Shown here one piece after another: positions 8,387 through 13,677 of a stretch of DNA of 19,756 nt. Source of the stretch: CAKRHR01 sp964423195. GTDB taxonomy: Bacteria; Bacillota; Clostridia; Lachnospirales; Lachnospiraceae. Position numbers and translations under genes: made by a program. The stretch lies in assembly GCA_964423195.1 (NCBI GenBank), contig CAYRDY010000038.1, forward strand, positions 1-19,756, given 5' to 3'. The notes beneath the pieces are model-generated. The model did no database searches, was not told the origin of the DNA, and saw only the letters and a program-made list of their open reading frames with translations. How positions within the stretch are numbered: the first letter of the stretch is position 1; each line of letters opens with the position of its first letter.

Positions 8387-9445
8387 TCAAATTCTGTCAA
8401 ACATATTCATTTTTGACAGCTCCCCCAGCATCTGCTGCACATTGGCATGTTCATAGCGGGGTGCGCCGCCGATATGCTTCAACTCAACACCCTCAATCAA
8501 TTGTCCCGTCTTGTTGCTGAATTTGTTGTAGAGCAACCGAATTTTCCTTGTCATCGGGAAATCTGAGTTCTGCTCCATCGCTGCCAGCGCGCTGTAGGCT
8601 CTGGTAATTTTCATATTTGAGATTTTTGAGCCATCACCCACCCAGACGACAGCGTGCGCTTTTTGATACAGCTTCAGATCCCCGCGATCCAGAGAAAAAT
8701 CGGTGTCGATGATCAGATCGTCATACGCCCCGGAAAACTTCAGTTCATTTATGAGACCGACCTTTTCATCATTATTCAGTTCAAGCATATCCAAGGCAAT
8801 CTTCGGCTCTGAGTAAAAGAAGACTCCGCTGATGTCCCTTTTCACACAGCTCTCCAACTTCAATGAAAAGTTGGCCTTTTTGCTCTTTAGGGAGAAAATG
8901 ATGTCGCTCATATCAAACGGCCCATCGGCATGGAAAAAGACATCCGAGGATCCAAATTTTTCGAGATTTAAATAGAGTGTCCGTTTCCCGTGCGCCGCAA
9001 AATACATCGCACAGGCGGCAGCCATGGTCGACGCACCCGTACCACCGCTCACAGAATTAAAGAAGATGACTTTCGTCTGATCGTCATCAGGGTTGACGCC
9101 GGAGACCATCTCGACTTTCTCGGAGTATATGTTCAAAATCTGTTTGTAGATCAATTCCGCTTTCTGAAATTTGCAGATCGTTCTCTGATCCCTGACCTTG
9201 TCGACATCGACCGCGTCGACAAAATAGGCAAAGCCGCATCTTTTCGGCAGCGCTGCGATATCAATATCAAACTGGTCATTTGCGAGAAAAACGTCGATTT
9301 TCGATCTGTCCAGCGCCGACAGCGCAATCCCACAGTCGGTAAACGAATAGATTTCAAAGCGATCCGCGTATTTTGTACTAAAAATAGAAACGATGCGATT
9401 CAGATATCTCTCATCGCTGTCAAGAATCGCAAGTCTGATTTTCAT
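8387..9445 (-). CDS. TadZ/CpaE-like ParA-superfamily protein, first gene of the pilus operon
   Basis: Localisation factor of Tad pili: a receiver-like N-terminal domain joined to a MinD/ParA-type ATPase fold. The N-terminus MKIRLAILDSDERYLNRIVS resembles an atypical response-regulator receiver (about 1-110). The P-loop SVSGGTGASTMAAA at 131-144 has Ala where a working ParA P-loop has Lys, which is common in CpaE/TadZ and often goes with weak ATPase activity. A later DDLIIDTDFSL segment fits Walker B. The protein has 352 residues with the ATG at 9445, preceded by AAGGTGG six bases away; a GTG three codons upstream overlaps that site. The gene sits 90 bases from the left inverted repeat of the proposed DNA switch, so it is the first gene the switch would control. 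No good sigma-70 promoter is visible in these 90 bases. Confidence 0.85.
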   Translation of the reverse strand: MKIRLAILDSDERYLNRIVSIFSTKYADRFEIYSFTDCGIALSALDRSKIDVFLANDQFDIDIAALPKRCGFAYFVDAVDVDKVRDQRTICKFQKAELIYKQILNIYSEKVEMVSGVNPDDDQTKVIFFNSVSGGTGASTMAAACAMYFAAHGKRTLYLNLEKFGSSDVFFHADGPFDMSDIIFSLKSKKANFSLKLESCVKRDISGVFFYSEPKIALDMLELNNDEKVGLINELKFSGAYDDLIIDTDFSLDRGDLKLYQKAHAVVWVGDGSKISNMKITRAYSALAAMEQNSDFPMTRKIRLLYNKFSNKTGQLIEGVELKHIGGAPRYEHANVQQMLGELSKMNMFDRI

Positions 9446-9535
9446 AATGCCCACCTTCCATTCACTTTGCCATCAGGCGCAATTTCGACACGATACACAT
9501 TTTTTCACACCGCCACCGCACCCCCGGCCCGCCCT

Positions 9536-9559
9536 TTCGCAGAGTTTGTGACTCTGCGA
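9536..9559 (+). repeat. Left copy (IR-L) of 24-bp inverted repeat, likely recombinase core site
   Basis: Arm TTCGCAGAGT, spacer TTGTG, arm ACTCTGCGA; with the next base the arms are 10-bp inverted copies of each other. The reverse complement occurs without mismatch at 11206-11229. Inverted arms around a short asymmetric spacer are the usual form of a tyrosine recombinase crossover site. In minus-strand RNA the same bases form a hairpin, but AAGGGCGGG follows instead of a U-tract, so leftward transcription should pass. Confidence 0.85.
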
Positions 9560-9575
9560 ATTTCTCATAGGAAAT

Positions 9576-9590
9576 GCCGCCGCAGGCGGC
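9576..9590 (-). terminator. GC-rich hairpin inside the left repeat
   Basis: A 6-bp all-GC stem (GCCGCC / GGCGGC, loop of 3) read in the minus direction is followed by AUUUCCU, a weak U-tract. It lies between the recombinase gene and the pilus operon in the drawn orientation, so it could limit read-through from the recombinase into the pilus genes. Weak evidence for true termination. Confidence 0.35.
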
Positions 9591-9652
9591 GGTGCCTCTC
9601 TCGCATTTAGCCCGGAAAGCCTCTTATTTATTAAAGATTCGGAGAAGTTTCG

Positions 9653-9713
9653 AATTTGACCGGTTCACAGTTCAATTTGCCGCAATGATGAGATTTGACC
9701 AGAAATTTGACGG
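9653..9713 (+). repeat. Left cluster of ATTTGAC repeats (three copies)
   Basis: AATTTGACCGG at 9653-9663, ATTTGACC at 9693-9700 and AATTTGACGG at 9704-9713 are all on the plus strand. The same motif recurs twice just upstream of the recombinase gene (10995-11016), again on the plus strand. Repeats of this kind flanking a recombinase gene may be arm-type binding sites for the recombinase N-terminal domain or for an accessory protein; this is inference. I see no gene between 9446 and 9851. Confidence 0.5.
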
Positions 9714-9790
9714 CGATAAAATGATGTGGTGATTGGGACTCTGACCCTTACGGTTTTTATCCACAGCGCTATGCCGCGGCGTCGTTAAAG

Positions 9791-9870
9791 TCTACAGACA
9801 AACGTGAGAGCCTACAGACCGACGTGCAGACCGACAGATCAAGGCGAGGGCCTACAGACCGACGGTCGCC
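9791..9870 (+). repeat. Four degenerate 20-bp tandem units overlapping the recombinase 3' end
   Basis: Units begin at 9791, 9811, 9831 and 9851 with the shared core (C/T)(C/T)TACAGAC(C/A)(G/A)ACG; the third unit is the most divergent (CCGACAGATC). The last unit includes the recombinase stop codon (CTA at 9852-9854 on the plus strand). Exact 20-base spacing is seen. Function is unknown: protein binding sites spaced at about two helical turns, or a local duplication of the gene end. Confidence 0.6.
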
Positions 9871-10970
9871 AGCTTATTCATGTTCTCCTGTTTTAGTGCA
9901 AAAGACGAGTGAATATAGCGGTTCAGGGTCACTGCGGTGTTGCTGTGCCCAAGAACCTCGCTTAAGCTTTTGATCTCGAATCCGACCTCCGCGCAGCGCG
10001 TCGCAAATGTGTGGCGAAGCGTATGGAAATGCACATCCTCAAGTCCGCATTCACGCGTGTACTTGTCCATCCGGTACTGCAGCGCTCTCGGCTCCATAAA
10101 CAGGGGCGTTCCCGTCAATACATAGGTCTCAGGCAATCCCGCCCCGAAAGTCCTGCACAGATCGACGATGCTGTCTGACATCGGAATCACACGGGACGAC
10201 ATCTCGCTTTTTGGCGGCCCGATGACGATTTTCGATTTTGCGCATGCACCGCCGCTCAGATCCGCGAGTCGCTGCATCGTCGCGTCGACTAGGATCCGCC
10301 GGCTCTGCACATTGACATTTCCCCACTTCAGTGCGCACAGTTCGCCGATGCGAAGTCCTGTCACAACCGCCAGCAGAACACCGAACTTACAGTCATCCAT
10401 GTCTTCCCGCAGATACGCTGTAAAACGGCTCTGTTCCTCCAGCGAAAGCACGCGCATTTCTTTTTTTTGCTCTCTGGGATAAATGATTTCCACTTTCGGG
10501 AAAATTTCCGGAAACTGATTCTCAGCGGATTTAAGGATCGCGCCAAGGACGATCAAAATATCCCTGACAGTCTTTGGCGACAGACATTTCTCGCAAAGAA
10601 GTTGATTTCTGAAAACATCGATACACTGAGCGTCAAGCGCCTGCGGGATGAGGCTGCCGAGCTGAGGTCTGATATGTTTCTCTAAAATCGTGTGATATTT
10701 GACATAGGTTGATTCCCTGACCACATCTCTGCGGGAAATCAGCCACCGCTCACAGTAGGCATCAAATTTCTGCTGACAGGAAGCTCCGGACAGTGGCCTT
10801 TGTGCCGCCTGTCCGGTTCTCGCACTGTTCAGCTTTTCTTTGACTTCCCTGTAAGATTTCCCGTAGCAGTATCCATATTTGATTTTTCCGGATAATTCAT
10901 ATCCCTTGATATAGCGCGCTTCCCAGCGCCCGTCCCTGCGCTTGTAAATATTCTCTCCTCTTCTTGACAT
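9852..10970 (-). CDS. Tyrosine recombinase (phage integrase family), probable invertase
   Basis: Site-specific recombinase, 372 residues from the ATG at 10970, chosen for GGAGG 9 bases upstream (the longer frame to 10994 has no ribosome site). Three regions are seen: an N-terminal arm-binding-like part (MSRRGENIYKRRDGRWEARY, about 1-50), a helical core-binding domain (about 65-160) and the catalytic domain (about 170-365). The catalytic set is complete: Arg207 (TGLRIGE), Lys254 (GPPKSE), His316 and Arg319 (HTLRH), His342 (LGHSN), Tyr352 (LNRYIH). The protein resembles integrases of mobile elements in Lachnospiraceae, but no other element gene is present and it lies wholly inside a 24-bp inverted repeat. 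An invertase role is therefore the best reading. As drawn it is transcribed toward the pilus operon; after inversion it would point toward the LuxR gene. Confidence 0.93.
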   Translation of the reverse strand: MSRRGENIYKRRDGRWEARYIKGYELSGKIKYGYCYGKSYREVKEKLNSARTGQAAQRPLSGASCQQKFDAYCERWLISRRDVVRESTYVKYHTILEKHIRPQLGSLIPQALDAQCIDVFRNQLLCEKCLSPKTVRDILIVLGAILKSAENQFPEIFPKVEIIYPREQKKEMRVLSLEEQSRFTAYLREDMDDCKFGVLLAVVTGLRIGELCALKWGNVNVQSRRILVDATMQRLADLSGGACAKSKIVIGPPKSEMSSRVIPMSDSIVDLCRTFGAGLPETYVLTGTPLFMEPRALQYRMDKYTRECGLEDVHFHTLRHTFATRCAEVGFEIKSLSEVLGHSNTAVTLNRYIHSSFALKQENMNKLATVGL

Positions 10971-10994
10971 AAGATTTTCCCTCCAATTCAACAT

Positions 10995-11016
10995 AATTTG
11001 ACGGTTTATTTGACGG
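10995..11016 (+). repeat. Right cluster of ATTTGAC repeats (two copies)
   Basis: AATTTGACGG at 10995-11004 matches 9704-9713 exactly, and ATTTGACGG follows at 11008-11016. They lie just upstream of the recombinase start, overlapping its leader. They may be recombinase arm sites or an autoregulatory site for the recombinase gene; inferred. Confidence 0.5.
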
Positions 11017-11102
11017 CAAATTCAGAGTGATGCACCGAATCTCCGATGGGATCAAAAAACTCTCCGGGCCAAAATTGCCGTGAAATCACAGGTCCGCCGC
11101 AT

Positions 11103-11131
11103 ATTTTAATCTCGCAGCCAAAAAATTTCCA
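11103..11131 (-). promoter_or_regulatory. Candidate promoter of the recombinase gene
   Basis: On the minus strand TGGAAA (11131-11126), a 17-base spacer and TAAAAT (11108-11103) lie about 130 bases upstream of the recombinase ATG. Each hexamer matches the vegetative consensus at 4-5 of 6 bases. It is back to back with the rightward promoter at 11149-11177. The region is AT-rich, so a chance match is possible. Confidence 0.35.
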
Positions 11132-11148
11132 TATTTTCGACAAAATTC

Positions 11149-11177
11149 TTGAATTCAAGCGCCCGTCGTAGTATAAT
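11149..11177 (+). promoter_or_regulatory. Outward-facing promoter inside the invertible segment
   Basis: TTGAAT (11149-11154), a 17-base spacer and TATAAT (11172-11177), a perfect -10 with 4 of 6 at -35. Start point expected near 11184, some 22 bases before the right repeat. As drawn it reads rightward and no open frame lies before the repeat hairpin. Inverted, it would read toward the TadZ-like gene with a leader of about 136 bases. Two palindromes overlap it: CTTGAATTCAAG (11148-11159) on the -35, and AATGATT-N10-AATCATT (11175-11198) across the -10 and start point; both could be operators. Confidence 0.65.
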
Positions 11178-11205
11178 GATTTCAGATGTTTAATCATTTA
11201 CCGCA

Positions 11206-11229
11206 TCGCAGAGTCACAAACTCTGCGAA
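11206..11229 (-). repeat. Right copy (IR-R) of 24-bp inverted repeat, likely recombinase core site
   Basis: Plus strand reads arm TCGCAGAGT, spacer CACAA, arm ACTCTGCGAA. It is the exact reverse complement of 9536-9559 including the spacer. Homology stops abruptly at both ends, so the repeat is a discrete site and not the edge of a longer duplication. Confidence 0.85.
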
Positions 11230-11236
11230 TTTTTTA
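11206..11236 (+). terminator. IR-R hairpin plus U-tract, rightward intrinsic terminator
   Basis: Read rightward, the repeat forms a 9-bp stem with a 5-base loop, followed by A and then six Ts outside the segment. This fits an intrinsic terminator. It would stop transcripts leaving the segment to the right in either orientation of the segment, insulating the LuxR gene, because the U-tract belongs to the fixed flank. Confidence 0.55.
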
Positions 11237-11252
11237 TCTCTTCTCGCCGCAC

Positions 11253-11281
11253 TTGACATTTTCAGACTTTTCCCCCAAAAT
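11253..11281 (+). promoter_or_regulatory. Candidate promoter of the LuxR-type regulator
   Basis: A consensus -35 TTGACA (11253-11258), 17-base spacer and CAAAAT (11276-11281; 4 of 6). It lies outside the invertible segment, 23 bases beyond IR-R, so the regulator can be expressed whatever the segment orientation. Expected leader about 95 bases, containing two hairpins. Confidence 0.5.
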
Positions 11282-11321
11282 AGAGATTGGTTTGAAAAAT
11301 AATAGTTTCACAGCAATTTAT

Positions 11322-11368
11322 GCCGCCAGAAAAGTGGCGGCGCTTATGCCGCCAATCAAAAGGCGGCA
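11322..11368 (+). promoter_or_regulatory. Twin GC-rich hairpins in the LuxR-gene leader
   Basis: Two similar stem-loops in tandem: stem GCCGCCA/TGGCGGC at 11322-11341 (loop 6) and stem TGCCGCC/GGCGGCA at 11347-11368 (loop 8). The second ends 4 bases before the GGAG ribosome site. Because the arms are nearly identical, the outer arms can also pair with each other, giving alternative folds. A translational control element is possible; it may also simply stabilise the mRNA. Confidence 0.5.
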
Positions 11369-11382
11369 GAATGGAGATTTGT

Positions 11383-12273
11383 ATGCCGATTAACAATAAT
11401 GAAGGTTTGCCGAAATATTTTTACTTGACGAAGCATTTGGAGGAGAGTCTGAGGGAAGGTCAGGATTACCTGTTCACGGTCATGATCGCGCCGGACGGTT
11501 TCGGAAAGACGACGACCGCCCGATACTGCGTGAGTCGGGAGACACGGTTTGTCTGCTGGCTGGATTTCACCGAGGGGCGCGAACAGGTCTGGGTCAAAAT
11601 GCTGGATGGGCTGAATATCCACGACGGTCATGGGCTGATCAGGGAGAAGCCGTTTTACATTCCAAAGATGGGCAAGGTCATTTTTCAGCATGTCATGATG
11701 CAGGTCGGTGGAATCGACGGCGGAGTCCTCGTCTTTGATCACTACGAGAAGGGACGAAACCGCCAGACAGACAGTTTTATGGAGATTCTCATGGATGATA
11801 TGCCGCGCAGCTGGCACGTCTTTCTGATGGATTCCGGCGGTCTGAAGGCCAAAGCGCCCCAGTGGGGCATGACCGGAAAAGTGCATTTTCTCACGCCGAA
11901 TGATCTGATGTTCCATCTGGAAGATATTTTCCGGTACTTCTGCGATTACAAGATCCGCGCGTCGATCACCGAGCTCATGGGGGTCTTTGAATTGAGCAGA
12001 GGCGCGATCGGCGAGATCAGCAAGATCATGACGACGGAATCCGACAAGGACAATCCGCTCAACTCCCTGACACCACGGGAACTGGAGATCGCCGCCTACG
12101 CGGCCGCCGGCCTGACGAACCGCGAGATCAGCCACACGCTGTATATCTCGGAAAATACGGTCAAGACGACCCTAAAGAATGTCTATGAAAAGCTGGACAT
12201 CCATACCAAGCGCCACCTGATCGCCATGTTTCACCGCGAGGCGATTCCGCTCACCGGCGGCGGCAGGGTCTGA
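11383..12273 (+). CDS. LuxR-type transcription regulator with P-loop NTPase domain
   Basis: DNA-binding regulator of 296 residues and the only plus-strand gene here. The start at 11383 has GGAG six bases upstream; the frame extends to an ATG at 11320 but that part overlaps the leader hairpins. The N-terminal half holds Walker A (APDGFGKTT at about 36-44) and a probable Walker B (GVLVFDHYEKG), as in the MalT/LAL group of STAND ATPases. The C-terminal LuxR helix-turn-helix is at about 227-285 (SLTPRELEIAAYAAAGLTNREISHTLYISENTVKTTLK, shown here by its span; key part LTNREIS...SENTVK). The long sensor repeats of MalT-type proteins are absent, so it is a short form. It sits next to the proposed pilus switch and is a candidate regulator of the pilus or the recombinase; target unknown. 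Confidence 0.85.
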   Translation: MPINNNEGLPKYFYLTKHLEESLREGQDYLFTVMIAPDGFGKTTTARYCVSRETRFVCWLDFTEGREQVWVKMLDGLNIHDGHGLIREKPFYIPKMGKVIFQHVMMQVGGIDGGVLVFDHYEKGRNRQTDSFMEILMDDMPRSWHVFLMDSGGLKAKAPQWGMTGKVHFLTPNDLMFHLEDIFRYFCDYKIRASITELMGVFELSRGAIGEISKIMTTESDKDNPLNSLTPRELEIAAYAAAGLTNREISHTLYISENTVKTTLKNVYEKLDIHTKRHLIAMFHREAIPLTGGGRV

Positions 12274-12318
12274 GACATCCGGTAAGAAGAAAACATGCAT
12301 TTGGGGAGGAATAAATGA

Positions 12319-12350
12319 CTGGAGAGCTGGAGAACTGGAGAACTGGAGAA
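12319..12350 (+). repeat. 8-bp tandem repeat, four units
   Basis: CTGGAGA(A/G) repeated four times (12319, 12327, 12335, 12343), with a degenerate fifth unit (CTGAAAAG) running into the terminator stem. Such a tract could change copy number by slippage. It lies between convergent genes and no coding role is supported. Confidence 0.75.
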
Positions 12351-12353
12351 CTG

Positions 12354-12380
12354 AAAAGGGCTGCCGAGGGCAGCCCTTTT
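12354..12380. terminator. Bidirectional intrinsic terminator between convergent genes
   Basis: A perfect 12-bp stem (AAAAGGGCTGCC, loop GAG, GGCAGCCCTTTT) with Ts at the 3' side on both strands. It serves the LuxR gene on the plus strand and the oxidoreductase operon on the minus strand. Confidence 0.88.
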
Positions 12381-12399
12381 CGCGTCCGGGCCGGACGCG
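12381..12399. repeat. Small GC-rich palindrome
   Basis: CGCGTCCGG and CCGGACGCG around one base, directly after the terminator. The half-site CGGACGCG occurs again at 12453-12460 beside the next hairpin. No U-tract. Function unknown; possibly a secondary transcription stop or a dispersed repeat remnant. Confidence 0.5.
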
Positions 12400-12458
12400 C
12401 TTATCCCGCACTTAAAATCAAGCAAACACCTCGACAGTCCTTTCGCGGCAACCGGACG

Positions 12459-12499
12459 CGAATCAGGCGCGGCCGGAATATCCGGCCGCGCCTGATTCG
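12459..12499. repeat. 19-bp perfect inverted repeat after the oxidoreductase gene
   Basis: A 19-bp perfect GC-rich stem with loop ATA: left arm starts CGAATCAGGCGCGG, right arm ends CGCGCCTGATTCG. It lies 18 bases beyond the oxidoreductase stop in the direction of transcription. No U-tract follows, so it may act as a 3' mRNA stabiliser ahead of the terminator at 12354-12380. Confidence 0.7.
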
Positions 12500-12517
12500 T
12501 GTATAGGAGGAAATGAC

Positions 12518-13627
12518 TTAGAATTTGATTTCTTTGCCGATCTCGTCAGATTTGTAGATAGCTTCAAGGATCTGGGTGACGACATAAGCCTGCTCCGGTT
12601 TGACCAGAGGCTCGCCGTCATTGAGGATCGCCTCAAGCCACTGTTTCGCCTCAATGTAGCCTGGATCGCCTGAGCCGCCCTCAAAGTAAGCGATGTTGCC
12701 CGCAGGTGTCAGTTTCTCTTCCATCAGCTGGCCGTTTCTGCTCCTGTTGTAGATCAGCTCGTTGACCGGATAACCCATACCGGAATGGATCTCTGCGCCC
12801 GCCAGGGTGCCGCACAGGGTCGTGGAGGCCTCCTTGGACTCCAGCATATTGATGGCCCACGCAGCCTCAATGTTGATGACGGCGCCGTTCTTCATCTTGA
12901 TGAAACCGACAGCCGAATCCTCGACCTCGTATGTCTTTGGATCCCAAGGTCCGAACATATTGGCCTCAGCCGCCTCCGGCAGACCACCGAGCTTGTAGAA
13001 GACTTTGCCCGTCACCGTGTCCGGCTCATAGTTGTCCATCATCCAGAGGGTGATGTCCAGCGCGTGGGTCCCGATATCGATCAGCGGACCGCCGCCCTGC
13101 AGCGCCTTGTTCGGGAATACGCCCCATGTCGGGACAGCTCTGCGGCGCACCGCGTGTGCCTTGCCATAGTAAATCTCTCCGAGCTCACCTTTCTCGCAGG
13201 CCCTCTTCAGATTCTGAACCTCAGGTCTGAAGCGGTTCTGATAGCCGATCGTGAATTTCTTGCCGGATTTCTTCCAGGCGTCGATCATCTTCTGCGCGTC
13301 GCTGGTGCAGTGGGCCATCGGCTTCTCGCACATGACATTCTTGCCGGCCTCAAAAGCGGCCACAGTGATCGGGCAGTGCGCGACATTCGGCGTCAGCACA
13401 TGGACGACGTCGATGCTCTCATCCTTTAATAATTCTTTGTAATCGGTGTAAACTTTCGCGCCCTCGACGCCGTATTCCTTAGCCGCCTTGACAGCTCTCT
13501 CCTCGATAATATCGCAGAACGCCACCATCTCGCAGATGTCACTGAGCTGGCTCAGGGACGGCATATGTTTGTTGTTGGCGATACCGCCGCAGCCGATCAG
13601 ACCGATCTGCAGTTTTCCGTTTTTCAT
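12518..13627 (-). CDS. Gfo/Idh/MocA oxidoreductase, DgpA-like
   Basis: NAD-dependent sugar dehydrogenase, 369 residues. The Rossmann fold starts at IGLIGCGGIANNKHMPSL (about 8-25). The family EKP motif is seen in MCEKPMAH (about 98-105) and the GGGPLIDIGTHALDITLWMM segment (about 185-205) holds the usual Asp and His of the active site. Together with the DUF6379 and TIM-barrel genes upstream it matches the DgpA/DgpB/DgpC set of gut Clostridia, in which this enzyme oxidises the 3-hydroxyl of the sugar of a C- or O-glycoside to a 3-keto sugar before cleavage. The start at 13627 (ATG) has AAGGAG 11 bases upstream; a GTG at 13636 would be only 2 bases from it. Last gene of the cluster, followed by hairpins. 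Substrate not predictable. Confidence 0.87.
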   Translation of the reverse strand: MKNGKLQIGLIGCGGIANNKHMPSLSQLSDICEMVAFCDIIEERAVKAAKEYGVEGAKVYTDYKELLKDESIDVVHVLTPNVAHCPITVAAFEAGKNVMCEKPMAHCTSDAQKMIDAWKKSGKKFTIGYQNRFRPEVQNLKRACEKGELGEIYYGKAHAVRRRAVPTWGVFPNKALQGGGPLIDIGTHALDITLWMMDNYEPDTVTGKVFYKLGGLPEAAEANMFGPWDPKTYEVEDSAVGFIKMKNGAVINIEAAWAINMLESKEASTTLCGTLAGAEIHSGMGYPVNELIYNRSRNGQLMEEKLTPAGNIAYFEGGSGDPGYIEAKQWLEAILNDGEPLVKPEQAYVVTQILEAIYKSDEIGKEIKF

Positions 13628-13677
13628 GATTATCACATCTCCTTATATGTATATGTTCACTATTTGTATTTTTCTAT

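Larger units (their letters stand above)
9536..11229. other. Predicted invertible DNA segment carrying its own recombinase
   Basis: A 1694-bp segment bounded by a perfect 24-bp inverted repeat, containing one complete tyrosine recombinase gene and non-coding ends of about 290 bp (left) and 235 bp (right). The spacers of the two repeat copies (TTGTG and CACAA on the plus strand) are in opposite orientation, so site-specific recombination would invert the segment, not excise it. Inside the right end lies an outward promoter (11149-11177). No transfer, replication or phage genes are present, which argues against an integrative element. Left neighbour: the first gene of the Tad pilus operon. Right neighbour: a LuxR-type regulator. 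The repeat, gene and promoter are seen; inversion and control of the pilus are inferred. Confidence 0.72.

Noticed and set aside
9791..9870. CRISPR-like array
   Set aside because: The units are directly adjacent 20-bp degenerate repeats with no spacers.
11006..11197. A 63-codon minus-strand frame upstream of the recombinase
   Set aside because: No ribosome binding site, no recognisable family, and it covers both promoter candidates; probably a chance frame. An excisionase-like role cannot be excluded.
9536..11229. The two hairpins as two unrelated terminators
   Set aside because: Only the right copy has a U-tract, and the identity covers all 24 bp including the loop, which is inverted between copies. 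Two independent terminators would not share an inverted loop.
9536..11229. An integrated element (ICE, IME or prophage remnant) with attL/attR
   Set aside because: The flanking repeats are inverted, not direct, and no relaxase, replication, excisionase or phage gene is present.
12315..12506. A 63-codon plus-strand frame with a good ribosome site (GGGGAGGA)
   Set aside because: It is made of the 8-bp tandem repeat, the bidirectional terminator and the hairpins; composition is not protein-like.
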